Shown: piece by piece, positions 7,764 to 13,973 of the stretch
Layout of the letters: each line of letters opens with the position of its first letter
How positions within the stretch are numbered: the stretch's first letter is position 1
Assembly (NCBI GenBank): GCA_045577595.1
Contig: JAZNIR010000116.1
Location: forward strand, 1 to 21,264
From: Scatosoma sp045577595
GTDB lineage: Bacteria; Bacillota; Clostridia; Christensenellales; Borkfalkiaceae
Direction of reading: 5' to 3'
DNA: 21,264 bases
Made by a program: the position numbers and the translations under genes
Notes under the pieces: generated by a model
What the model was told of the DNA's origin: nothing
What the model saw: the letters and a program-made list of their open reading frames with translations, nothing else
Database searches by the model: none

Positions 7764-7807
7764 TTAAGCGTTTTTAACGTAAAAATTAAGTGTTTTTAAC
7801 GTAAAAA
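7764..7807. repeat. Tandem 22-bp duplication at the spoIVFB stop codon
   Basis: Two adjacent 22-base units (7786-7807 and 7764-7785) differ at one position. Each holds an imperfect dyad, TTTTTACGTTAAAAA on the minus strand. The spoIVFB stop codon forms the end of the first unit, so the second copy is just outside the gene. Because 22 is not a multiple of 3, the duplication changes frame and may have reset the C-terminus. Confidence 0.85.
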
Positions 7808-8790
7808 GCCCCCGTTTTCTCGTTTTTATATAAAGAGCCCAACGTAAAATGCGGGGTTTCGGCGCGCAAAAAAATTTCCGAAAGCGCGTTTTGCGGGATT
7901 TCAAAGAGTTTGTTTTCCTTTTCGTCGTACACTTCCAAAACGAGATACGTGCCCCGTTCGAAATACTTAAAAACGTCTTTGATTTTACAGCTGGAAAGCA
8001 CGGCAATCCGCTTGATTTCCACCCCACGTTTCAACGCGTTTTTCGCGGAAAAATCTATTTTGTGATACACCGCCGTTTTGTCGCGGTTGCCAATGAGCCC
8101 AAAGAGCAAAAAGCCCGCAAACGTCAGCGTGGTGAAGTTGGGCGCGCCTTGCACGCACCCGTAAACGAAAAAGAAAAGCAAAACCGCCGAAAAGGTTGCC
8201 GAAAGGGCGCGACAAACGCGTTTTGCGATTTTTTCGCCTTCTTGCTGGGGACGGTTTTTAGAAAACAGCCTTGCCAAGAAACAGTACAGCACCCGCCCTC
8301 CGTCCAAAGGATAAGCGGGCAAAAGATTGACGAGCGCGATAGAAAGGGACGCGTAATACGCCGTGTCGGTAAGCGGATATAAATTCGGCTCGAACCACCA
8401 CAAAGCGACGAAAAAAGCGGCGGTGGCAAGATTGCAAAGCGGTCCGCAAACGGCAACGTACAACTCGTCTTTCAGCGAAATACCCCGCAAATCCCCGTCA
8501 ATCACCGCGCCGAACGGCATTAAAACGATTTTATTGAGCGAATAACCAAGCTTTGCCGCCGCAAACGCGTGCGCGAGTTCGTGTTGTAACGCCACCAAAC
8601 AGCTTGCCAAAAACAAAAACAAATTGCCTTGCAAACAATACCAAGCCCCCACGAGAAGAAATAGGGGGTGCAACTGCAAACGCATAGAAAAAAAGGGAAA
8701 GCGACAGTGTTTTTTCTGTCGCTTTTTTTCTTTCCTTTCCGTATTTTTCACGTTTTTTTTGCGTTTGGCGATAGGATAAAAATGCTCCAA
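7786..8790 (-). CDS. spoIVFB: Site-2 protease SpoIVFB (M50 metallopeptidase)
   Basis: In B. subtilis SpoIVFB is the intramembrane protease that cleaves pro-sigma-K in the mother cell. The protein is multi-pass, with zinc motif HELAH at about residues 70-74 and NLLPAYPLDGG with Asp163 as the third ligand region. A soluble region of about 90 residues after the membrane core fits the regulatory CBS-like domain. The TTG at 8790 is chosen because AAAGGGGG lies 7 bases upstream and the gap to the spoIVFA stop is only 13 bases. It gives a 334-residue protein with a 35-residue, strongly basic N-terminal extension. A later in-frame ATG at 8685 (MRLQLHPLF) matches the usual start better but lacks a ribosome binding site. 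The family call is firm, the start is not. Confidence 0.88.
   Translation of the reverse strand: MEHFYPIAKRKKNVKNTERKEKKRQKKHCRFPFFSMRLQLHPLFLLVGAWYCLQGNLFLFLASCLVALQHELAHAFAAAKLGYSLNKIVLMPFGAVIDGDLRGISLKDELYVAVCGPLCNLATAAFFVALWWFEPNLYPLTDTAYYASLSIALVNLLPAYPLDGGRVLYCFLARLFSKNRPQQEGEKIAKRVCRALSATFSAVLLFFFVYGCVQGAPNFTTLTFAGFLLFGLIGNRDKTAVYHKIDFSAKNALKRGVEIKRIAVLSSCKIKDVFKYFERGTYLVLEVYDEKENKLFEIPQNALSEIFLRAETPHFTLGSLYKNEKTGAFYVKNT
8698..8729 (+). terminator. Antisense terminator-like hairpin in the 5' part of spoIVFB
   Basis: AAAGCGACAG (8698-8707) pairs perfectly over 10 bp with CTGTCGCTTT (8716-8725), with an 8-base loop and seven T at 8723-8729. On the plus strand this is a good intrinsic terminator, yet it lies opposite the N-terminal extension of spoIVFB. 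On the sense strand the hairpin is followed by CCC and then a T run, so attenuation in that direction is also possible. Confidence 0.6.
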
Positions 8791-8803
8791 ATCACCGCCC
8801 CCT

Positions 8804-9802
8804 TTATACGTTTTCCACCCAAGCAAGGCAGTTTTCTTCGGTTACGTAAAAGCAGTTTAACAGCTCTCCGCACGAATACATCGTAACTTCCACCGCGCGT
8901 TCGCCGTTGGTAAAACCGACGGGGACGTTCGCTTTTACGGTTGCGCCTTCTTCGTAATACACGACGGTAAGTCCGCCGATAACCCCCGAGAAGTTTTCCG
9001 AGTGCGCGATTTTTACGGTGTACGTGCCGTCGCTCTCTTTAAGCACTTCCCGCACCGTGCCGTCCGCAACGGGATACACGCAACATTCGTCTTGCAAGGT
9101 AAGCACGCCGTTTTCGTCGAGTGTTAATTGCACCGACGAGAAATCGCTCACCACGCCCGACAAAACGAAATCGTCGTAATCGCGCGCGTCAATCGCGGCG
9201 GTTTGTTTTTTTTCTAACGAGCGGAAAAAGGTGTTAATCGCGCTTCCAGGCATAAACACGTTGGTTAAAAAGATAGCCCCGCACAAAGCGCAAGCGGCGA
9301 TAAATTCCGCGCCGAGAATTTTACGCGCCCGACGCTCGGCAGGCGTTTCTTGCCGTTCAAAGGGGTAGGGTTTGGGGTAATTATTTTCGTTCGTCTTATA
9401 CATGCCCCCGTCGTTTTCCGTATTTTCCCCGTCCGTAAACTCGCGGTTTACAAGCGGAAAATCTTCGGGATACAAGCGCACGTCTTGGCTTACGCCGTTT
9501 TCGCGGGCGGAATACAAGCGTACGGTGTCGATACGTTGGGGTACGTCGTCAAAGAGTAATTTTCCTTCGCCACTTTCGTTTTCGGCAAACGCAAACGTTT
9601 CTTCCGTTTGCGCGCCGTCCGCTTGGGGATAACCAGCGACCCTATCGTTTACCCGTTGCAACACCGATTCTTTCAAGTCGACGTTCCGTTTGTTTTCGTG
9701 GCGAGAAAACAGTTTGCGTTTTTTCGTTTGTTTTTTCTTGACGACGTTTACAGTCGACACGGGGATTTCCAGCATTTCAGCGTATTCGATTTCTTCGTTC
9801 AT
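8804..9802 (-). CDS. spoIVFA: SpoIVFA-like membrane protein with degenerate LytM/M23 domain
   Basis: In B. subtilis SpoIVFA anchors and inhibits the SpoIVFB protease until the forespore signal arrives. The 332-residue protein has a long, charged cytosolic region (1-160), one membrane segment at about 163-184 and an extracytoplasmic LytM-like domain at about 243-315 (VYPVADGTV ... GGLTVVYY ... GATVKANVPVG). The metal-binding histidines of active M23 peptidases are missing, as in SpoIVFA. It sits 13 bases upstream of spoIVFB, matching the conserved pair. The ATG follows AAGGAG at 9 bases. A perfect sigma-E -10 motif lies about 40 bases upstream. The N-terminal region is longer than in B. subtilis SpoIVFA. 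Confidence 0.82.
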   Translation of the reverse strand: MNEEIEYAEMLEIPVSTVNVVKKKQTKKRKLFSRHENKRNVDLKESVLQRVNDRVAGYPQADGAQTEETFAFAENESGEGKLLFDDVPQRIDTVRLYSARENGVSQDVRLYPEDFPLVNREFTDGENTENDGGMYKTNENNYPKPYPFERQETPAERRARKILGAEFIAACALCGAIFLTNVFMPGSAINTFFRSLEKKQTAAIDARDYDDFVLSGVVSDFSSVQLTLDENGVLTLQDECCVYPVADGTVREVLKESDGTYTVKIAHSENFSGVIGGLTVVYYEEGATVKANVPVGFTNGERAVEVTMYSCGELLNCFYVTEENCLAWVENV

Positions 9803-9842
9803 ACATTTTTTCTCCTTGCTTTTGCTTTTTTACCTTTGTTAT

Positions 9843-9869
9843 ATTGTATGAAGAAAGCCTATCGTATAG
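9843..9869 (-). promoter_or_regulatory. Candidate sigma-E promoter of spoIVFA-spoIVFB
   Basis: Minus strand 9850-9843 reads CATACAAT, an exact match to the sigma-E -10 consensus. A -35-like ATA core lies about 12 bases further upstream, within 9863-9869, shorter than the usual 14-15, so the -35 is poor. The spoIVF operon of B. subtilis is a sigma-E target, which supports the reading. Confidence 0.5.
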
Positions 9870-9905
9870 AACGGAAAAAATATAAAAATTTTGTAAAAAA
9901 ACAGC

Positions 9906-9932
9906 AAAAAAGGAGAGCTTTTTCAGCTCGCC
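9906..9932 (-). terminator. Terminator after the SSB-like gene
   Basis: On the minus strand, GAGCT pairs with AGCTC around a GAAAA loop, extended by two more G-C pairs across one mismatch and followed by six T (9911-9906). It lies 14 bases after the SSB-like gene stop and separates it from spoIVFA. Confidence 0.75.
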
Positions 9933-9945
9933 AAAGGGAATTTTA

Positions 9946-10662
9946 TTATTCCACGCTTGCAAGAGCGGGGGCTATCGTATCCACCGCTTGCCCTTTTTGC
10001 ATACTGTATAAATCGAACTCGTCGTCGATATCGAATTCGCCGTCCAAATCAAATTCGGCAAGCTTGGAAACGGACACTTCGTAGGCGGTCATCGTTTTAA
10101 TTTCCGTTTCGGAAAGCTTTTTTTGATATTCTCGGCTTTGAATACGCCCCGAAATGGCGATTCTATCCCCCACCGCAAGATTTTTTACAAACCGCGCGTT
10201 GCGTCCCCACGCGATACAAGGGATATAATCGGATTTGTTGTACGCGCGATTAACGGCAATCAACATATCCGCAATTTCTCGATTAAAAGGGGTGGTGCGG
10301 TAGACGGGCGGTTTGCAAATATACCCGCTTAACACGATGCTGTTGGGATTGTTTGCGGGCAATTCGTCCAACAGTTCGCGGACGAACACCGTCAGCATAA
10401 GACGGGATTTGCCGTTTTCGATTTTGTTGTAACTGCGGAACTGTCCCACCGCGCAAATGGTTTTGCCCTTGCCGAGCATCGCCCCTTGTATAAGGCGTTC
10501 GGATACGGTAACGGGCAAAATATCCGCTTGCCCCGAAAGGCGCATCACTTTCACGAAAAATTCGTAAAAGCCCTCCCCGTACACTTCGTGTGAAAAGGTA
10601 GCGTCGCTGACGATTTCACCCATAACGTAAACCTTGTTGTTTTTTTCCGTAACGTAATTCAT
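9946..10662 (-). CDS. Tandem OB-fold single-stranded DNA-binding-like protein
   Basis: The 238-residue protein appears to hold two SSB-like OB folds. The first spans about 10-100 (VYVMGEIVSD ... FFVKVMRLSG ... ICAVGQFRS). The second spans about 107-202 (NSIVLSGYICKPPVYRTT ... IPCIAWGRNARFVKNLAVGDRIAISGRIQSREY), and matches the SSB/PriB pattern best. An acidic stretch follows at about 203-218, but the end lacks the DDDIPF-type SSB tail that recruits partners. It is therefore probably an accessory SSB rather than the main one; single-stranded DNA binding is inferred. The ATG at 10662 has a GGAGG site at close spacing, while the upstream in-frame TTG has none. It is bounded downstream by a terminator. 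Confidence 0.75.
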   Translation of the reverse strand: MNYVTEKNNKVYVMGEIVSDATFSHEVYGEGFYEFFVKVMRLSGQADILPVTVSERLIQGAMLGKGKTICAVGQFRSYNKIENGKSRLMLTVFVRELLDELPANNPNSIVLSGYICKPPVYRTTPFNREIADMLIAVNRAYNKSDYIPCIAWGRNARFVKNLAVGDRIAISGRIQSREYQKKLSETEIKTMTAYEVSVSKLAEFDLDGEFDIDDEFDLYSMQKGQAVDTIAPALASVE

Positions 10663-10748
10663 AATAACCTCCAAAACGTAATAATATAAAAAATTTTTTC
10701 GTTACTTTTTTCAAAATAAGCCCACCAAGTACGAAACGAACGGCAATT

Positions 10749-11543
10749 TTACGAATTTTGGTGTTGTTTGCCGTTGGCGTCGATTTGGTAATTTTCTTTA
10801 TAGATAAGCTCGCCAATCGGCACGAATTCGTACCCTTTATTTTTCAACGTGGAAAAAATCATAGGGAGCGCTTCGGCGGTGTGCAATCCGTTGTTGTGGC
10901 AAAGGATAATCGAGCCGTTTTTCGCGCCGTTGATAATCCGCAAAGCAATTTCGTTTGCCGAAAGATTTTTCCAATCGAGCGAATCCACGTCCCACTGAAC
11001 GGTGTAAAATCCGAGTTCTTTCGCCGTGTCGATTAAAAGGTTGTCGTAATCGCCGTAGGGCGCGCGAAAAAGATTGGTTTTTTGCCCCGTAGCCTTTTCA
11101 ATGGCGTTTGCCGACGTTTTTAATTCGTCGATAATTTGTTCTTTGGAAAGTTTGCTCATATACGAATGCGTACGGCTGTGCGTACCCAATTCGTGCCCCG
11201 CGTTGACGATTTTTTCGGCGTATTCGGGATATTTTTCCACCCAAAATTCTACGGCGAAAAAGGTGCATTTCACGTCGTTTTTTTCCATAACGTCCAAAAG
11301 CTTATCGGTGTAATCAACCCCCCACGCGCAGTCGAAACTGATTGCCACCTTTTTTTCTTCGGTGGCGACGCTGTAAATAGGGAGCGAACGGTTTGCGTGG
11401 ACGGTTTGCGCGGACGGGTGCTTTTTAAGCACGAAAACGCAAGTAGAAACGCACGCAAACACGGCGGTAAGGATAAAACTGATTGCAACCGCCACGCCTT
11501 TGCGGTTGCGGGAAAGAAAATGTCGAAATTTCGTTTTTTTCAT
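10749..11543 (-). CDS. pdaB: PdaB-like sporulation polysaccharide deacetylase (NodB domain)
   Basis: This family acts on cell-wall or cortex polysaccharide; PdaB of B. subtilis is needed to maintain spores. The 264-residue protein has a cytosolic basic N-terminus, a membrane anchor at about 17-39 and a NodB domain at about 62-245. Visible motifs are FDCAWG (Asp71, with Cys in place of the second Asp of FDDG), HSRTH (His122, His126), RAPYG (Arg160), DVDSLDW and LCHNN (His216). Loss of the second Asp is typical of PdaB-type proteins and may lower metal-dependent activity. The ATG at 11543 is preferred because GGAG lies 9 bases upstream; the ATG at 11558 has no site. A sigma-E-like promoter candidate lies upstream. 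Confidence 0.85.
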   Translation of the reverse strand: MKKTKFRHFLSRNRKGVAVAISFILTAVFACVSTCVFVLKKHPSAQTVHANRSLPIYSVATEEKKVAISFDCAWGVDYTDKLLDVMEKNDVKCTFFAVEFWVEKYPEYAEKIVNAGHELGTHSRTHSYMSKLSKEQIIDELKTSANAIEKATGQKTNLFRAPYGDYDNLLIDTAKELGFYTVQWDVDSLDWKNLSANEIALRIINGAKNGSIILCHNNGLHTAEALPMIFSTLKNKGYEFVPIGELIYKENYQIDANGKQHQNS

Positions 11544-11665
11544 ATCCACACGCTCCATTATATCGGTTTACGCTTGACTAAATTTCGCCTAAAAAGCGTT
11601 TGTTTGTCTGTTTTTGTCAAAAACGCTCTTCCGCAAGAAAAGGCGCGGATAAGCGAAAGTTTTTT

Positions 11666-11720
11666 AAACAGTTTATCCTATGCGGAAAAAATGGAAAATA
11701 TAACCCGTTGAAACAGTTTA
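11666..11720. promoter_or_regulatory. Paired operator-like dyads upstream of the AsnC operon
   Basis: TAAACAGTTTA at 11666-11676 is a perfect 5-bp dyad around one base. The near copy GAAACAGTTTA at 11710-11720 is centred 44 bp away, about four helical turns. The right copy overlaps the -35 box of the plus-strand promoter. An Lrp/AsnC regulator is encoded in the same operon, so autoregulation is plausible. Confidence 0.45.
11676..11704 (-). promoter_or_regulatory. Candidate sigma-E promoter of pdaB
   Basis: Minus strand: TTATATT at 11704-11698, exactly 14 bases, then CATAGGAT at 11683-11676. The sigma-E consensus is KMATATT-N14-CATACAMT, so the -35 matches 6/7 and the -10 matches 6/8. The leader to the ATG would be about 125 nt and would include an inverted repeat at 11595-11627. 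Confidence 0.4.
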
Positions 11721-11745
11721 CTTTTTTCTCGTTTTCGTGTATAAT
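11717..11745 (+). promoter_or_regulatory. Promoter giving a leaderless transcript
   Basis: TTTACT at 11717-11722, a 17-base spacer and TATAAT at 11740-11745. The ATG at 11752 is only 6 bases after the -10, which is where transcription should begin, so the first gene should be leaderless. No Shine-Dalgarno sequence is present. Confidence 0.7.
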
Positions 11746-11751
11746 ACCGAT

Positions 11752-12009
11752 ATGAGAATTTGGGCAAAACTGATGACGGACGGGCGAATCCGCAAACAAT
11801 ACGTGTATGAAAAGGGCGAAAAGCTTACTTATTCGCATTTTTTCGATTATCTCGTGGATATTTGCCACGATTTGGATATTCCCACGCCCGTACTGACGAA
11901 AACGCATATTTTCAATTTCGCGAAGTTTAATCACGTAAAATTTATCGCGCGGGATTTCGTAGAAACGCTCGGTTACGATTATTTATTTTTAGAAAACATA
12001 CTTTCATAA
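11752..12009 (+). CDS. Short conserved hypothetical protein, probably leaderless
   Basis: An 85-residue soluble protein beginning MRIWAKLMTDGRIRK. It contains the segments LVDICHDLDIPTPVLTKTH and FNHVKFIARDFVETLGYDYL. I recall similar short proteins in other Clostridia, but no function is known to me. No membrane segment or known motif is visible. The ATG at 11752 is chosen because it starts right at the predicted transcription start; the in-frame GTG at 11737 lies upstream of the -10 box and could not be transcribed from this promoter. It is the first gene of an operon, 13 bases before the AsnC regulator, whose ribosome binding site overlaps its stop region. Confidence 0.72.
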   Translation: MRIWAKLMTDGRIRKQYVYEKGEKLTYSHFFDYLVDICHDLDIPTPVLTKTHIFNFAKFNHVKFIARDFVETLGYDYLFLENILS

Positions 12010-12022
12010 GGAGTAAACGATT

Positions 12023-12514
12023 ATGACGGCTTTGGAAAAGGACATTTTAACGATTTTAACGGACGACGCGCGCCTTACCAGCGCGAAAATAGCGGCTATG
12101 CTCTCCACCGACGAAAAGGCGGTAAAAGACGCGATTGAAAATCTCGAACAATCGGGCGTGCTTGTAAAATACACCGCTATTATCAACAGCGAACGGGCGG
12201 ACGATACGCTTGTAGAAGCGCTTATCGAAGTGAAAGTAACGCCGAAAAAGAAAGAAGGTTTCGACGGAATTGCCAAACAAATCGCCACTTTCCCCGAAGT
12301 GAAATCGGTGTATTTGATGAGCGGTGCGTACGACCTTGCCGTCTTTATCGAAGACAAAACGTTGCAACGGGTTTCCCGTTTCGTTTCCGAACGCATTTCC
12401 ACGTTCGACGGCGTAATTTCTACGGCAACGCACTTTATTTTAAAGAAATATAAAATAGAAGGCGCGCTCACCGAGCCGGAAGACGCGGACAACCGTCTTT
12501 CCATTCAAGCGTAA
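12023..12514 (+). CDS. Lrp/AsnC-family transcriptional regulator
   Basis: This DNA-binding regulator family senses amino acids or related ligands. The 163-residue product has an N-terminal winged helix at about 1-60 (EKDILTILTDDARLTSAKIAAML ...) and a RAM/AsnC ligand-binding domain at about 65-145 (ALIEVKVTPKK ... VKSVYLMSGAYDLAVFIE). The ATG follows AAGGAG at 9 bases. It lies between the short hypothetical gene (13 bases) and an aminotransferase gene (10 bases), so it probably controls amino acid transamination and its own operon. Its ligand cannot be read from the sequence. Candidate operators are the dyads at 11666-11720. Confidence 0.9.
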   Translation: MTALEKDILTILTDDARLTSAKIAAMLSTDEKAVKDAIENLEQSGVLVKYTAIINSERADDTLVEALIEVKVTPKKKEGFDGIAKQIATFPEVKSVYLMSGAYDLAVFIEDKTLQRVSRFVSERISTFDGVISTATHFILKKYKIEGALTEPEDADNRLSIQA

Positions 12515-12524
12515 AGGGGCGACT

Positions 12525-13694
12525 ATGCGTGATTTCGTAAATGAAAAAACCAAATTATTAAAGCCGAGCGGGATTCGTAAATTTTTCGATATCGTTTCCA
12601 CCACCAAAGGCGCGATTTCTTTGGGCGTGGGCGAGCCGGATTTCGTTACGCCTTGGAAGGTGCGTTCGGCAGCGATTACTTCCTTGCAACGGGGGTATAC
12701 GCAATACACGGGCAATCGCGGTTTGCCCGCGCTTTTAAACTTGATTTCCGAGTATTTGGAAACGCGCTTTTCCCTTTCGTACGACCCCGCGCACATTCTC
12801 GTTACGGTGGGCGGTAGCGAAGCGATTGACCTTGCGCTCCGCGCGTGCGTGGAAAAGGGGGACGAAGTGTTAATTCCCGACCCTGCGTACGTTTCCTATT
12901 CCCCGCTCGTTTATATGGCGGACGGCACGCCCGTACCCGTCGAATGTAAGGAAGAAGACGATTTCGTTTTAACGCCCGCGTGTTTGGAAAAGGCGATTAC
13001 GCCCAAAACCAAAGCGCTGATTTTAACCTATCCCAACAACCCTACGGGCGGGATTATGACGAAAGAACAGTTGCAAGCAATCGCAAACGTCGTGATTAAA
13101 CACGATTTACTCGTAATTACCGACGAAATTTACGCCGAACTCACTTACGGCAAAAAGCACTGCTCGATTGCTACGCTTGACGGTATGAAAGAACGCACCG
13201 TGTACATCAACGGTTTTTCCAAAGCGTTCGCAATGACCGGTTGGCGTATGGGATACGTATGCGCGCCCAAAGAAATCGACGAAGCAATGTTTAAAATTCA
13301 TCAATACGGGATTATGTGCGCGCCGATTACTTCCCAATACGCGGCAATCGAAGCGTTGAAAGACGGACTTTCGGACGGATTTTCTATGGTGGAAGAAATG
13401 CGCGATTCGTACGACAAACGGCGGAAATTCGTGCTCCATTCTTTAAAGGAAATCGGATTAAACTGTTTCACACCGCAAGGCGCGTTTTACGCGTTCCCGT
13501 CGGTTAAAAATACGGGATTGAGCGGGGAAACGTTTGCGGAAAATCTTTTAAAAGAACAAAAAGTGGCAGTTGTACCCGGCAGTGCGTTCGGTACGTTTGG
13601 CGAAAATAACGTGCGCATCTCGTACGCGACGAGTATGAACGCCCTTTCCGAAGCGTTCGAACGTATGTCCGCGTTTTTGTCGAAAAATAAGTAA
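12525..13694 (+). CDS. Class I/II pyridoxal-phosphate aminotransferase
   Basis: A fold-type I aminotransferase of 389 residues. The PLP lysine is Lys233 in NGFSKAFAMTGWRMG. Other cofactor residues are YPNNPTGG near 169-176, Asp200 in TDEIY and Arg241 in GWR. NNVRISYA near the C-terminus carries the arginine expected to hold the substrate carboxylate. The closest general match is the AspC/PatA/aromatic aminotransferase group; the exact amino acid cannot be assigned. The ATG follows AAGGGG at 7 bases and lies 10 bases after the AsnC gene. Pairing with an Lrp/AsnC regulator is a recurrent arrangement in Firmicutes and archaea. No clear terminator follows. Confidence 0.93.
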   Translation: MRDFVNEKTKLLKPSGIRKFFDIVSTTKGAISLGVGEPDFVTPWKVRSAAITSLQRGYTQYTGNRGLPALLNLISEYLETRFSLSYDPAHILVTVGGSEAIDLALRACVEKGDEVLIPDPAYVSYSPLVYMADGTPVPVECKEEDDFVLTPACLEKAITPKTKALILTYPNNPTGGIMTKEQLQAIANVVIKHDLLVITDEIYAELTYGKKHCSIATLDGMKERTVYINGFSKAFAMTGWRMGYVCAPKEIDEAMFKIHQYGIMCAPITSQYAAIEALKDGLSDGFSMVEEMRDSYDKRRKFVLHSLKEIGLNCFTPQGAFYAFPSVKNTGLSGETFAENLLKEQKVAVVPGSAFGTFGENNVRISYATSMNALSEAFERMSAFLSKNK

Positions 13695-13719
13695 AAAACG
13701 GGCGGAATTTTGCGTAAAA

Positions 13720-13757
13720 TCAATGAAATTATTCTAAAAATATCAAAAAATCATTGA
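13720..13757. promoter_or_regulatory. Inverted repeat overlapping the greA -35 box
   Basis: TCAATGA at 13720-13726 and TCATTGA at 13751-13757 form a perfect 7-bp inverted repeat with a 24-base AT-rich spacer. The right arm overlaps the -35 TTGACA. It could be a repressor or looping site; no regulator is identifiable. Confidence 0.35.
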
Positions 13758-13782
13758 CAAAGCGTAAAAAATAAGCTATAAT
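13754..13782 (+). promoter_or_regulatory. Consensus sigma-A promoter of greA-lysS
   Basis: TTGACA at 13754-13759, a 17-base spacer and TATAAT at 13777-13782: a perfect match in both boxes, the strongest promoter in the window. The predicted start near 13789 leaves a leader of about 185 nt before greA. Confidence 0.92.
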
Positions 13783-13788
13783 AATTTT

Positions 13789-13973
13789 ACAAAAAAACAA
13801 ACGCCGTGATTTTCGCGAAAGAAGAAAGTCACGGTGCATTTTTAACGCTCCGCGCATCAGGCGGTTTTTTTCGTGTGTATTTGTGAAGATAAGGGTTGTT
13901 TTTTGTCGGAAAATATGCAAAAAACACGGAAAAACCGTCAAAAAAACAAACGACGGAGTACAAGGAGTTTTGT
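13789..13973 (+). ncRNA. Structured greA leader RNA (possible attenuator)
   Basis: The leader holds a 13-bp hairpin (13802-13814 with 13824-13836, two wobbles, 9-base loop) followed by CATTTTT. A second short stem, CCGC/GCGG, ends in seven T at 13865-13871. CAAAAAAACAAACG occurs exactly twice, at 13790-13803 and 13939-13952, so the T runs can pair with either copy. GTTGTTTTTTGTCGG near 13896-13910 can also pair with the region around the second copy, just before the greA ribosome binding site. No T-box or known riboswitch motif is visible. Termination within the E. coli greA leader yields GraL RNAs; a similar role here is inference. Confidence 0.5.

Noticed and set aside
11590..11627. Inverted repeat AGCGTTT/AAACGCT as a terminator
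   Set aside because: The 19-base loop is large and the stem is only about 7-10 bp with a wobble. It may be leader structure of pdaB but is not convincing as a terminator.
13896..13973. N-terminal extension of greA
   Set aside because: The frame is open upstream, but AAGGAG fixes the ATG at 13974, and the protein from there matches the family length and start.
13789..13973. T-box leader controlling lysS
   Set aside because: The conserved T-box antiterminator sequence and a convincing specifier loop are not present.
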